This document shows positions 10,560-21,620 of a stretch of 64,000 bases of DNA, piece after piece. The notes beneath the pieces are model-generated. The model saw nothing but the letters and a program-made list of their open reading frames with translations, was not told the DNA's origin and made no database searches. The DNA lies in assembly GCA_947095585.1 (NCBI GenBank), contig OX352762.1:30604669-30668668 (forward strand), in the 5' to 3' direction. The stretch is from Nephrocerus scutellatus. Lineage: Eukaryota > Arthropoda > Insecta > Diptera > Pipunculidae. Numbering within the stretch: position 1 is the stretch's first letter; every line of letters starts with the position of its first letter. A program made the position numbers and the translations under genes.

Positions 10560-11290
10560 AGCGGGAAAGGGAAATAGAAGCCATGGCGTTCAACAAACAC
10601 TTACAATATTAATTAAAAAAGCTAGAATCACACCATAGCTAAATTTTGACGAAAAATATTAAATTGACTTTGCTACGCTTACATTACGACTATCTCTATG
10701 CCCCTACTTAACATCAACCATGTCAGATTTTAAAGACAAAACATTTAAAAGCTTTTCTCGAATGAAATAGATCCAAAGTAATGTGATATTCCAGTAACTG
10801 TTAATAATTCATGCTTATATAAATAAAAATCAATCTATATCTAAGCAGAGTAAATTATTTATATTAATTATTATGATAAAATCTTACCAACCGTAAACCA
10901 AAAGGCCACCTTCGTGTAGTAAATCCATCCCAATACAATTCCAATATGTGTACAGCAAACATATCGCACAAGTGGGAATAATCAGGATTTTTAACAGGAT
11001 AACAAAAAGGCAAAAAGCATTTTCGTGTTTCGCACGTCGATTAGCATTTTTACGACACATGTTGGCATATATGCATGGGTGGGCAAATTTGTGTGAGTTT
11101 GGATTAGGGTTTAAAGTTTTTTTAATTAGGAAAAAACATAAACCGAGAAGCGCCACCAACAAAAGCAGATTAAGCATATAACAAAAAGAAAAAAGAAAGA
11201 AAAGTATAAAACTTCTTAAATTTAATAAAATACGGTACATTGAAAAATATAAAGAAATAAATTATGATGGATAAAGAAAACGTTTGAATG
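10560..11290. other. mostly unassigned sequence
   Basis: AT-rich with no recognised protein. A minus-strand open stretch ends near 10893 in a possible splice donor (TTG|GTAAGA) preceded by an ATG in fair context (MDLLHEGGLLVYG). Too little is present to call an exon. Confidence 0.3.
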
Positions 11291-11299
11291 TGTGCATGC

Positions 11300-11300
<1 letters not shown>

Positions 11301-11361
<61 letters not shown>
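11301..11361 (+). repeat. (GT)n microsatellite
   Basis: About 28 uninterrupted GT dinucleotides, preceded by a degenerate GTGCATGCGTGC start. Poly-His/Thr reading frames over it are artefacts of the repeat. Confidence 0.98.
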
Positions 11362-12334
11362 GTAAATATATGTATGAAACATCGAAGAGATGGATGTGCA
11401 TAACTATACAAGTAGGACAAAACACTTATAAACTAGGTTAGTTCACTGGGATTATGAGACGAAATAAAATTTGCCTCTTGTGGTGGCACACATCATCCAC
11501 CTCCTTGTCGTCCTGAGTGTATAAGAATGAATGCGAAGTCAGATGGTTTCAAATTAGAGCTTTTTGTTCCCTTAACAAATTAATTATGAATTAGTGTGCC
11601 ATGGATGGATTATGCAAATGTGGTACTATATTTCGAAGCAACATAATCTAACATGCATGGTTTATCCTGTATGCGTGCTTAACAATTGATTGAGATTTTA
11701 GCTGGTGTGGTAAGTGGTATTGAGTGGCTATGGTAGTTGGTTGTGATGTACATTTAAAAAGCACATATGTACATACGAGATATTGTGTACATCTCATCTT
11801 CACATTCTTTTTCTTAAAATTATTTTACATAAAAAAGGGGGTAGTGTGTTAAGTGCTTTGCTTATGTGAGAGGATTAATATAAATATACGAGGACGAACT
11901 AATCGCTAGAGCGCTTGATACATCTGCGATAGGCGAATTGAATTAAAATTGTAGGTCAATATGCACGACCAGGTTTGCAGGGGGATGAGGATAGGATGAA
12001 GTGAAATTATATACTAGTGTTTGTTAAAAGCAACTCTAGCTAACCACGGTGGGTATAAGTTCCTTTTTGCTCGACGGTGCAAAATGTTGCCCTTGTGGGA
12101 AGCAATTCGTTCTTGTGTACGTATTATAATGCCTATTGGCAGCGATTTCTTAACAGAAATATATTACTTTTCGTACTTTAAAATGGGAAAGATGAACTTG
12201 AATTAAAAAGAAAACAAATTAACTTGCAATTACAATAACAATAACTAGATGTTGATCGATAATTGCATGTGCATTCAGCATCAATTTATTCGTACTCGTG
12301 AGCGGCAACTACGTAATTAATTTTTTATAAGATT
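11362..12334. other. non-coding stretch, nothing recognised
   Basis: No ORF, repeat or RNA motif of note up to the Helitron terminus at 12336. Confidence 0.4.
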
Positions 12335-12346
12335 ACTAGTGAGTAT

Positions 12347-12362
12347 CCGTCAAAAATGACGG
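12347..12362 (-). terminator. Helitron 3' terminal hairpin
   Basis: Perfect 6-bp stem with a 4-base loop, followed 7 bases later by CTAG|T on the minus strand. This is the structural signature used as the rolling-circle transposition terminator. Confidence 0.8.
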
Positions 12363-12988
12363 AATTAACTTTTTTTCACTTGAGTCCCAATATATAATTA
12401 CTACTCTAAAAAATTTAAAGTAAAGGAAGCTTTTGTTTTGGATAAAATTAGGTTCCAAAAAAATAGACATTTTTATTTATTTAGTTCAGGATTTCTTTAA
12501 TTACACAGTTTTTTGTAAACATACTCGAGTTCTTAAATCTCCTTGACAATCTTTATATTTAATTAAGACTTTTAAATTTTTGTGATATCTTCCTCGAGTT
12601 AAATCGACATAAAACTGTCCATGAGCGAAAACTGGCTCAGGAAGATATACACCGACTTGATCAAAAGACTGGCCTTGATTCTTGTTGATGGTCATTGCAA
12701 AAACCAACATCAATGGAAATTCATTCTTCATTCTTTGAATGGCAAAGTACTTTCGCTTGCCTCCAAATCAATTTTAGGAATGCAACTTACTTCCTGTGAT
12801 AATTTCTGCTTTTATACAGTTTCGATGAAGACTCCTTAATCGAGTTCCATTCAACACACCATTTTTCGGGTTAAGATTTCGAAGAAGCATGATAAATGCA
12901 CCAACTTTCAATTTCAGTATATGTGGCGGCATTCCCGAGGGACATTGTGCGTGTAAAAATTCAACAGGAAAATCAATCTTAAGTACGT

Positions 12989-13016
12989 CTAGGTGAGAAC
13001 CCGTCAAAAATGACGG
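12989..13016 (-). terminator. second Helitron-type hairpin and CTAG inside the helicase remnant
   Basis: The same 16-base hairpin as at 12347 (CCGTCATTTTTGACGG), followed by GTTCTCAC and CTAG (12989-12992), then A rather than T. It sits where the helicase reading frame begins, so another Helitron copy appears to end exactly against this fragment. Confidence 0.65.
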
Positions 13017-13049
13017 AATCTTTTTGCTAACACCTAACCATTTCACCAT

Positions 13050-13425
13050 TTTGCATTTGCTTTATCTTGATGGAATTAAGAATAGAATCGTCCGTTTGAT
13101 ATACGATGTAACCATTACTTCATCTCTTGATACTTTGGAGCATGACGAAATGTAGGTACGAGCTTTAAGTGTTTTCTACAAATTTTACTACGGTAGATGT
13201 GCTTTAGAAACCCGTTCTCTTGTCCCAGGTCCTTTTGTCAGCAACGTAAACACTCGTTTCAGGTTTAATCAACATAGATTTTCATTAAAACCTTTTTCAT
13301 GTAGAACCCAAAATTTCAAATCCTCCTTTTTTCCTAGGGTGTCTTCGATGTGGAATCAATTAGTCGATCTATTAATCTACAGGCCTTCAAAAAAGCCGAC
13401 AACAAATTCCTGAAGGGTGACCGTA
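13050..13425 (+). pseudogene. LINE C-terminal fragment
   Basis: Broken frames read ALSVFYKFYYGRCA, LVPGPFVSNVNTRFRFNQHR, SSFFPRVSSMWNQL and LQAFKK. This is the standard C-terminal tail after the RT thumb of jockey/CR1-like elements (normally ...RDSFFPRTxxxWNxLP...xFKxxxxR). It is similar in type to 37660-37780 and 15200-15330 but not closely identical to them. Confidence 0.7.
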
Positions 13426-13429
13426 GTGT

Positions 13430-15060
13430 GTTCATTTTATATAAAAATTTATTTATTTTCATTTATTTTATTTATTTATGTAAGTTATATAAACATTTTT
13501 TTTTAAATTATTTTTAATTAAAATGAAGTTAGAAATACAGAGACAAATAGTTTTAGTTAAAAAATTTATTGAAAAATTATTCTTGACACAGAGAAAGTGT
13601 TCCATTTTTTATTTCCGTCGAGTTTTATTGCAATAAAAAATAAAATTCTGGAATAATTGCCCTTACTTATGGTGTAACTTTTGCTTTGAGACTAAAGAGT
13701 ACAAATGTGACATCTTAATCCTTATAAGGATGCATTATAATGCACTTGCCTTTCGCATGAAAGGTTATCTCTAATTTGGACTACAGAACACGTAAACACT
13801 TAGATCACTTCTCATTACTTAGCCTTGTAAATATTGAATAGGAAACAATATGCAACGTATGATATGTTTGAACATTGTATTATGATCTGAAATACCTAAT
13901 CCTATACCTCATCATTCACATAAAAATATAAAGAAAACCTATTATTGGTATATGGTTGTTTAGGTTTTGAAAATGATTCCCAAGCCGATAAATAGGTCAT
14001 CGAACAAAAGTAGTTGCGGTGGAAAGTAAAAGTGAAAAGTGCAAGCAAAAAAATAGAATACGAATATTCTTTTTTTATTGTTAGTAGCTAACTAAATAGC
14101 AAGCTCTAAGATTTAATGCCGCTTCTTTTGTGGCTTCCTCACTGAAGTGATTTATTTTTGTAGACTATAGTTGTATGAAAGCTTGGTGGGCACTTCTATT
14201 CTAGGGGCGCAGCAAAAAATTTACATTTTAGATTAAAATTTCGCGAACAAAAAAACCATTTTTAACAAAGAAACTCTCATGGAAAAATAATCTTTCTTCT
14301 ACTGCTAAATTGAATTCACAATTTTTCTTTCGTTAATTCTAAAAAATTTTTAACTGCTCGTAAATGCAATATATATATTACATATTTGAGGTAATGTATC
14401 ACTATTGTTGCTTCCTATTTATTTTTCGTTAGTGGGTTCTTTAACCCTTTTACAGATACATATCAACAAAGTGACGAAGTGACGAGCATAGCAAATAGGT
14501 AATCATATCATTACCTAGATTTTCTATGTTTTGTATGTTGTAGCTGTAGACGAACGTACCCGCCATGGAATAGGGAATGTGCATATGACGACATGAAATT
14601 CCACTTAAGTCTTGGGTGCAGTTCCTACTAACAAAGACAGTGGGTGGCAAGGAATTATTGACGATGAACATCACCCACTGACCCGGTTAAGTGAATCGTT
14701 GTCGTAACGTCGGTATTAGAAAAAATCGCATTTCGTCTTAAATTGCTTTCTTGCTATTATTGTATGTTGATTATTTTTATTTGCTTGAAAACAATTGAAC
14801 AAAGCAACATCTTACTGAAATGAATGATCGCAAATGATTTAGAACGCATTTGTTCAATATATAAACAAGGACTTACTGTTATTATACTTGTATCATATTT
14901 AAATATACATATAGAAACTTACAATTTCAACTTAGTTTGGAATAAAACTCAACCTAAACAAGTACAAACATATATCTACAAATAAAAATTAAGTGTTTAT
15001 TAAATTTCGCTGAAGATATACAAATTTTCTTTAACTACATCGATAGAAACAGTGCCCTCC
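13430..15060. other. non-coding stretch, nothing recognised
   Basis: AT-rich sequence with no ORF over 75 codons and no repeat shared with other parts of the window. Confidence 0.4.
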
Positions 15061-15069
15061 AGCATTCAC

Positions 15070-16340
15070 ATGCATTCTTAAGCATATTGGGATTGCAATT
15101 GCCAGAAATGCGGCATTTTTTTCATTGGCACACGCTCAAGGAGTTTAAACCCATATGATTCTAGGCGCAGCGTGAGCGTGCATTTTGATTGCCCGTGGAT
15201 CATAGTGAGGCGGAAGCACAGAGTACGGTAAAGCATTCCACATTCGTATTGTATGACTAAAGAAAGAGTCTCTAAACTTAACAGTACATTCGAAGATGGG
15301 GTTAAGGATAAACTGATGAGAATTAAAAACCCCACTAGTATTGCGGTTGAATTCATGGAGGCGCGGACTGCAAATGGCTATTTATCTTGAGCAATGTTAA
15401 TGGAAAACAGGCTTGACTATACATGACTGAATAATGGCATTATCGCTTACGTGAACGAGTGAGGAGTAGTGATCATCCCAATGTAAATACTCGATCACTC
15501 GTTAACTTATGGATTTCATTCATTCGTTAACTAATGTCGTCATTCGACCCCAGGTATAACCTGGGAGACAGGAGACATTCCTGCGATATTCAAGTGAATC
15601 AATTGTTCCTTCAATATTTTTGTCACCTATTAGTTTTATCTTAGATACACCTGACCAGACATGACAGTTATACTCAAGTTTAGGGCGAATTAAGGCCTTG
15701 TAGATAGTAGACAAATCAGAGGGAGCGAAGAGGGTTACATCGCTCCCATAACCACGCATTTTGGAAAAAAGAGCTTGGTGCTAAGTTCTGTCAAATGCCT
15801 TTGAAATATCAAGAGTTACAACATTGCTGTCACCACAACTTAAAAAAAAAACTAGTTTCACTTTTCGGTGAGATATGCCATCAGATCACCTGTACAACGT
15901 TGTCCACGGAAACGATATGGACGACCATTGAGTAGATCTCGAGATTAAAGATATTTTATAAGCTGACGGTTAATCAGCGTATCCATAACCTTAGAAAGAA
16001 GGGACGTTAGTACTATCGCCTTTTTTTGGTAGGGGCTGGGCAAGTGCGCTTTTTCAAACTACTCGGGAAGAGTCCAGAAGAATAGGATAAGTAAAAGAGC
16101 TTACACAATGGTAATGCCAGCGAACACATCTTCAGAAGTAATGAGGTAATACCATCTGGTTCAGAGGATTTTTGTATGCTGAGGTCACTTAAAACAATAG
16201 CAACTTCACGAGTACGAATGCAAATCTGTCACATAGAGTGTTCGATACTTGGAAGTATGGATGGAAGCAACGCACAATCTGAAAGCGTGGAGATAGTTGG
16301 AAAATGTGCAGCAAGTAGATTGACCTTGTCATTGGAAATG
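15070..16340 (-). pseudogene. non-LTR retrotransposon remnant, RT domain to C terminus
   Basis: Minus-strand reading from about 16070 downward gives SALVQP-type residues, AIVLTSLLSKVMDTLINRQL and RGQRCTGDLMAYLTEK, then SNVVTLDISKAFDRT (RT motif A with catalytic D and AFD). After a gap come DLSTIYKALIRPKLEYNCHV and W, ending IDSLEYRRNVS, then RNTSGVFNSHQF and RDSFFSHTIRMWNALPYSV. The YADD-containing segment is missing, so the copy is internally deleted between about 15765 and 15740 (ALFSKMRGYG is fused to SDLSTIYK). It has frameshifts and stops throughout. The family is common in flies, and the C-terminal motif matches the fragment at 37660. Confidence 0.85.
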
Positions 16341-17635
16341 TAGTATTTTAAATTCCTTTTACGAATGACCAAAAATTTTGACTACTTTTTGGGCATTGTA
16401 GTATCATTTCCCTCAATCTTTTATCATAGACAAATTTGTCTCGCCAAATTCTGCAATCATTTCTGGCACGCTTGCATTTTTGTTTCCTCTGTGGGGTTTG
16501 CTTTATACAAAACAAACCTACAAAAGTTCATACCTAAAAGTAAAAAAATCTAGGCTAGGAAAAATCTCATCTAGCGGAAATATTCTATCTCTTAACTCTC
16601 AACATATGTATAGTGATCTTAGTTTTAATTTGCAAGGATTCATTCCATGCCAAGTCCGACAAAACTAGAATTTCACGGAGGCAAAAAATGCAAATGTCTT
16701 CAAATTTGCCGAGATTACTTGTTTGTAGTGCAATATTGACGGAGTGCAGTTGTAATTAGTTTTTGACAGATCTCCAAATGCTATCATCGTTGATTAGATG
16801 TACCTTAAGCATCATTTCTTGTCCGATTTTCCCGTTGCCTGATTTGACTGGGATTAACAGCTATTGTGTGATTTCGAATGGAATGGCAAAATATTAAAGT
16901 GTTGTTCTGAACAGGTTAATCCTTCTTTGAGGAAGTTTAATTTTAAATATAAAAAATAGTCAACCCACAGAGCCAATGCCAATAAAGGTCACTTAAATAT
17001 ATTAACAGCCAATAAGAAATAAAAAATATTTATTACTCTAATATCGAGAGAGAATAGAGAGAAGAATATGGTGGCATAACAACTGACAGCACGACTTTTG
17101 GCCATACTGAATAAGCACAAGCCGTTGTGGCTTTGTCTTTGTACTGTTTTGTGATTCACTTATCAACTAAGGGCAATGACGAAGAAAGTCACACGTGTGT
17201 CCAAGAAAACTAAACCATAGCAATGACTGTGTAACTTGGGACTTCAGCGAGTTTAAAAATGCCTGTGTGATCGAAGAAATCCTTCATTTGGAAACTCCAC
17301 GATGTATGTCGGCGCGACATTGTTAACAAAAGCAGATACCTCCTTGCTACTACTACGTCTACCTTACTCGTGCTCATTGAATTCTCTGTTGAAGTTGAAG
17401 TTTAAGGTTTATTTCCTCTTTCGACCGATTTTGCTGGTAAGCATTCAACTTAAACTTTGTCGAGATTCGTCGTGAGCGCCTCTGCTGCATTTTTCTGCCA
17501 AACGTCCGTTTCTTTTACTTTATATTGGAATAATCTGAGATCGAATGAGAGTCACGATTGTTGTAGTTTTTGTCTGCCGTCAGATCGGCACACGTTTGGA
17601 CGTGGTTAGGTTAGGTTCAGTTTGCAAGTGACATT
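16341..17635. other. non-coding stretch, nothing recognised
   Basis: No convincing ORF or repeat. Short ORFs of about 60 codons near 16365-16668 have no recognisable domain. Confidence 0.4.
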
Positions 17636-17639
17636 CATG

Positions 17640-17830
17640 AACAATTATTGATGGTTTACGGTTCGCTTGGACGATAGGAAGCAGCATTAAGTTTTAGAAG
17701 CGTTAAATATGCTTTTCAGGTCAGAATTTAATTAGCTTAACATTTGTTTGAGTTCTATATGAGAAGGAAGAACGTTCCCCAAACTTATATGAGAAGCTGT
17801 GAGTGCTATCATCGGCGAGTTTTAGTGACT
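17640..17830 (-). pseudogene. LINE RT fragment
   Basis: The minus strand reads LNSDLKSIFNASKT and then CCFLSSKRTVNH, the same block seen at 30234-30420 and 55640-55740 (VEF.ASKTQCC.LSSKRI). The flank TCAAACTTATATGAGAAG also matches 30415-30436. About 190 bp long and degenerate. Confidence 0.7.
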
Positions 17831-18054
17831 TTAAGCATAAAGCTACTAGCTGAAGGTACGAAACTACAGACGACTGCAGAAGCTGGATATATTACTGAAG
17901 GAAGTAAAGTGTAAAATGAATAAAGTAATTTTTAATCATGATGAATTAGAGCACCACGTCCGATGGAATTGAAAAGAACCTTAGACCAACATAAGAATGC
18001 GAATACACTTCGCTTAAGGAATCTATTACGAAGTTATTTATGTTTACAAGCTGT

Positions 18055-18560
18055 GTAAAATGTTTCATACAGGTTGGTGTTGCGAGTCGCGTGTGGCGCG
18101 TTTGATGCGTATAAAGGTGCTTTTAAAAACTTTTATTTAACTTGACCCCCTTTTGTCTGTATTTTCGACTACTTTGAGGTCCTTTTTAACCACCTTCTAC
18201 ACGACTTACAGAGCTGAAATTGTGTGAGTGTCTATGTCCAAAAAAGCATTTTTATATTCCGCGAAAGACGCGTGACGTGTGTGCCTCGTGTGAAGGTTTG
18301 AAATCTCGCCATTTTCTCGTTTTTCGAGGTCTTTTTAACCACCTTTCGCATGACCTAGAGGGCTGATTTTGTGAGCGGCCCAATGTCAGTGGCTAATTTT
18401 GATACCCCCCGTTTGACGCGTGTCAAGTGTCGCGTGTGGCGCATGTGAAGCGTGAAAAAAGAAAATTCTTTGAAAACCTCAAAAAAGATATTTTGGCGAT
18501 TATTACCAAATAATAACGGACTGTGTGGCGTCATTCCATGTATACACAATAACCATAATT
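18055..18560 (+). repeat. family B tandem repeat (roughly 130-160-bp units)
   Basis: Two to three units with the order GAGGTCCTTTTTAACCACC, a CACGACCTAGAGRGCTGA-like block, TGTCCAAAA..GCATTTTT, ATTCCGCG, then GACGCGTG/GTGTGGCGCGT repeats. The terminus AAAAACTTTTATTTAACTTG lies at 18127-18146. Other copies: 45890-46310 (inverted), 50540-50690 and 62270-62670 (inverted). No coding content. Confidence 0.8.
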
Positions 18561-19430
18561 AAAATTTAGGTTCACTTAAAAGGCATAAAATTTCAATTAA
18601 TTAAGCTGCAAAACAAAGAAATTTTATTATGCACAATAAATAGTGATTTTTAATACAGCTCTTGCTGTAATGATTACACCAGTTGCCTGAACAATAAGAC
18701 TATGCATTTTACAACATTGATAACGCACAGTGCTGAACTATGTGATTGGTCGACCGTCGACGGCTGCCTTACTTTTTATGCTCACTTTATTATTATAATC
18801 AGGAGTTCAACTGTACAACATGTCTCTCTGCGTATATACAGGAGGGAGCCCAGCAACACAATCCCACAATCTGTCAAAATTAGAAATTTAAATGATTGAA
18901 TGTTCCGACGGAATTGAACGACGTGCTTAACCATTGGTCGCTATACAGCCACTTAGTACACACAACATCAGCGATATAATAAGAACTTTGGAGTATTTTT
19001 TGTGCCTATCTTAAATAGATTATTGTGGTCTTATTATTATAATTTGCAAAAACAAATATCTATGTACAGTTGTAGCAAGTTCAAAGTAAAATATTTTTCT
19101 GTCGACTGCTGTGCTGAAAACCAACGCCGATTTGACGTCAATCACAGCGAAAGTCATAAATTCGAGTACGAGTATTTGCCTAGTTGGCTGGCTTAAATTA
19201 AAATGTACGGTGTGGGACGCGATTTATTGTGTTTGAACTGATAAGATATCAAAATTTTTCAATAATTCGTTTCGTTTTTTAAAATTGTTCTCCCAAAATC
19301 TCCGACGCTCTACTCTGCTTCTACTACTACTGCATTGTAAGTGCTAGCGTAAATATCAGTCACAATAATATTTTAGATAAGAAATAAAATTGGTTTTCTA
19401 ATGAAGGTAATAGATAAGACAGTAAAGAGG
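18561..19430. other. non-coding stretch, nothing recognised
   Basis: No recognised coding, repeat or RNA feature. Confidence 0.4.
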
Positions 19431-19434
19431 AGCT

Positions 19435-19600
19435 ACTCAGCTCGCTATATGGATAGTCGGCGTCAGCATGTGTCTGTCTGTCGGTGGCTGGCTGGTGGAA
19501 TCTTGTGATCAATTTCTAACCCTTCCTAAAGCCCGATTTTATTCAAACTTTGCACACATGTGTATGTCCGATCACTAAACTTTCTACATGTGTTTTCAGT
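19435..19600 (-). repeat. family A end fragment
   Basis: Contains GGCTGGCTGG, GATCAATTTCTAACCCTTCC and AAAGCCCGATTTTATTCAAA, then CACACATGTGTATGTCCGAT: the right-end block of family A in minus orientation. The preceding CAGCTCGCTATATGGATAGT matches bases 1-21 of the window. Confidence 0.7.
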
Positions 19601-19654
19601 AGGGACATAACAATTTTGTATTTTAATACAAACGCACCCGTCAGTCAATGCTTA

Positions 19655-20640
19655 TATTTTTCTTACATGAATGAGCAGAGTGTGGAAATTTTACAAAATT
19701 ACTACCGAAATTCTTAAAAGGTGGTCGCAACTTTAAGAGCGCTCGGTCGTAATAATCGTCCCACCAGACAGGTTCTGCGTGCTATAGTCGATAAATTCGA
19801 TTCAACATATTCACTATTGAATGTTCCTGTGCCTGTGAGATAACGCACCGGTCGAATTACCGCAAATATCGCACTCGTTAGTACTTCAGTTCAAAATGAG
19901 CCAAATCAGTCGATTTCACGCGGTTCACAGGAAATGGGAATCTCTCAGTACACATTGGGGCGAATATTGCGTAAAGATCTTGACCTAGACTCTTACAAGA
20001 TCAAAATAACTCAAGAACTGAAGCCTCTTGATAATTTGAAGAGTCAAAACATCTCCGATTGGGCTCTGCAAAAGTTTGAAAAAATTTCATCGAAAAATTA
20101 TCTTCAGCGATGAAGTTAATTTTTTGCTTAATGGCTTTGTCAATAAGCAAAATATGCGGTATTGGATATCAGCAACAAACCCACATGTTCTTCAAGAGAA
20201 TCCATTTGATCAAGTGACCGTGTGGTGTGAATTTCACGCTGGAGGTGTGATTGGACCGTATTTTTACGTCTATAAAAATGATCGCCATGTTATGGTCATT
20301 GAAGTTCGCTATTGTGCCATGTTGGAAGACTGTTTTTGTCCAGAATTAGATGGACAAGATCGTGCCACATGCCACACAGCTGGTCAAACAATTGATCTCG
20401 AGAAAATGGCCCGGTGGAACGGCCTGTTCACTCATGCGATTTAACGCCGTTTGATTTCTTTTTATGGGGTTACGTTAAGTCGTTAGTTATGCCAACAACG
20501 TTAGACCTCAGGAACAATATAAAACGCAAAATCGCAAACGTTCTGTCCGGTATCTGTGGAAGAGTGGTGGAAAATTGGCTCCAAAGAATCAATCGCTGCA
20601 AACGTGCTCGCGGTGGTCATATATATGTAGAGGGTTCTTC
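19655..20640 (+). pseudogene. Tc1/mariner-superfamily transposase, dead copy
   Basis: Frames joined by eye read NEQSVEILQNYYRNS (helix-turn-helix start), RALGRNNRPTRQVLRAIVDK, NVPVPVR, SISRGSQEMGISQYTLGRIL, KIKITQELKPLD, then KIIFSDEVNFLLNGFVNKQN (the first catalytic D lies in SDE), PFDQVTVWCEFHAGGVIGPY, the ATCHTA block at about 20365 and CDLTPFDFFLWGYVKSLV (third acidic region, LTPFD) to NWLQRINRCKRARGGHI. The layout is that of the insect transposases with the motif FSDEAHF...VTVWCGL..GIIGPYFF. Several stops and frameshifts, and the second catalytic segment is badly eroded. No TIRs were identified. Confidence 0.85.
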
Positions 20641-20929
20641 TCGCCCGGGAATTCCCGGAAAAATTGTTCGTTTTCTAGTTCCCATTTCCCGGCAAATAAA
20701 ATTAAAATTCCTGGGATTTCCGATGAAAAACATTTCGAAGCTATAATTTTTAAAATATAGTATAGTTATGCCTGCTCAAAAAACCCCGTACACAAGTCTT
20801 TCATAAATTTATTCCGCATAAACAAGGACAGCAGATGAAAACATACCAAGAAATGCTTATGTAAATAGCCTACATTTTAAAATAAAGTAAAAATATATAT
20901 TCTGAATTGGTATCTACAAAGTACAAAAA

Positions 20930-21620
20930 AGTCGCAGCTGAAAGACTTTAAATATTGGAACTTCCTGCAATCGCTGTTAGTTAATTTGGTGCGAATTTTA
21001 CAAGAACATAAAAAGCAGTTTGATATCATGATATCAGAGTGCAAGGTGGAATAGCATAGAGATAATGGTTGAAAGATTTTTAAAAAATGCTGACTCAGTT
21101 AAAAAGGCATTGGATGATTTGAAATCCATAACATTACTCGACGACAATAATTTTCCAATATCAAAATAAGCGTAATAAAGCCAGTTTTGGCTATTGAAGC
21201 GTTAGGAAGACGTGATGCAAATTTGGTTACAGCGAATAGGATTTTGAAATTTTTATTTGAAAGCGCGAAAACTAAAGAACCAAGATCTTGTTGCTTCAAC
21301 AAAATATCTTCAAGTTAAAGCACAGCTACTGTTGTCTTGCCTGTCATCAAGATTTGCAATTCGTTATGCTTATTTGGCTACCATTTATAAATTTTGCAAA
21401 CTGCGTTGAAATTGAAAACGCAGAGCAAAGCAGAATTTCAACAGTGAATGAGACAAAAATCTACAAAAAGAATTCCAGATACATATATGAAAGTACTAGA
21501 AACATTACCAAAAACCTATAATAATGACAATACAGCCTGCTTCAATTTAAAACGACAGGACATTCTCAGCTTCAAAAAAAAAAGTCGTTGAGTAATTTAA
21601 TCGCTTAATTGCCTTTCTTT
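20930..21620 (+). pseudogene. hAT-like transposase fragment, decayed
   Basis: Frames read SECKVE, MVERFLKNADSVKKALDDLK, SITLLDDNNFPI, then KPVLAIEALGRRDANLVTAN and RILKFLFES, then LKHSYCCLACHQ. The combination W..RWNS...MVERFL...KPV..AIE.LG..DA.L.TA...LKFL is typical of the region after the catalytic RNase H-like core in hAT transposases of the BED-finger type. No BED finger or dimerisation domain is intact, and frames are broken. The class is likely but rests on a few motifs. Confidence 0.55.

Larger units (their letters stand above)
12336..13020 (-). mobile_element. Helitron remnant: PIF1-like helicase C terminus and 3' terminus
   Basis: The minus strand encodes the last part of a PIF1/RRM3-type DNA helicase, the HEL domain of a Rep-Hel protein. 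Visible are DFPVEFLHAQCPSGMPPH, LKVGAFIMLLRNLNPKNG and NGTRL (12774-12990), then after a frameshift FPLMLVFAMTINKNQGQSFD (motif V/VI region) and GVYLPEPVFAHGQFYV, DLTRGR (12501-12731). About 140 bp past the stop lies a typical Helitron 3' end: the hairpin CCGTCA-TTTT-TGACGG (12347-12362), 7 bases, then CTAG (12336-12339) followed by T. The rest of the helicase, the Rep domain and the 5' TC end are missing. A second copy of the hairpin lies at 13001-13016. Confidence 0.85.

Noticed and set aside
10884..11240. 118-codon hydrophobic minus-strand ORF that could be a membrane protein
   Set aside because: Low-complexity AT-rich sequence without a recognisable domain. Only the last codons with a possible donor site were kept, as a weak finding.
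11170..11425. Poly-His/Thr ORFs
   Set aside because: Translation of the (GT)n microsatellite.
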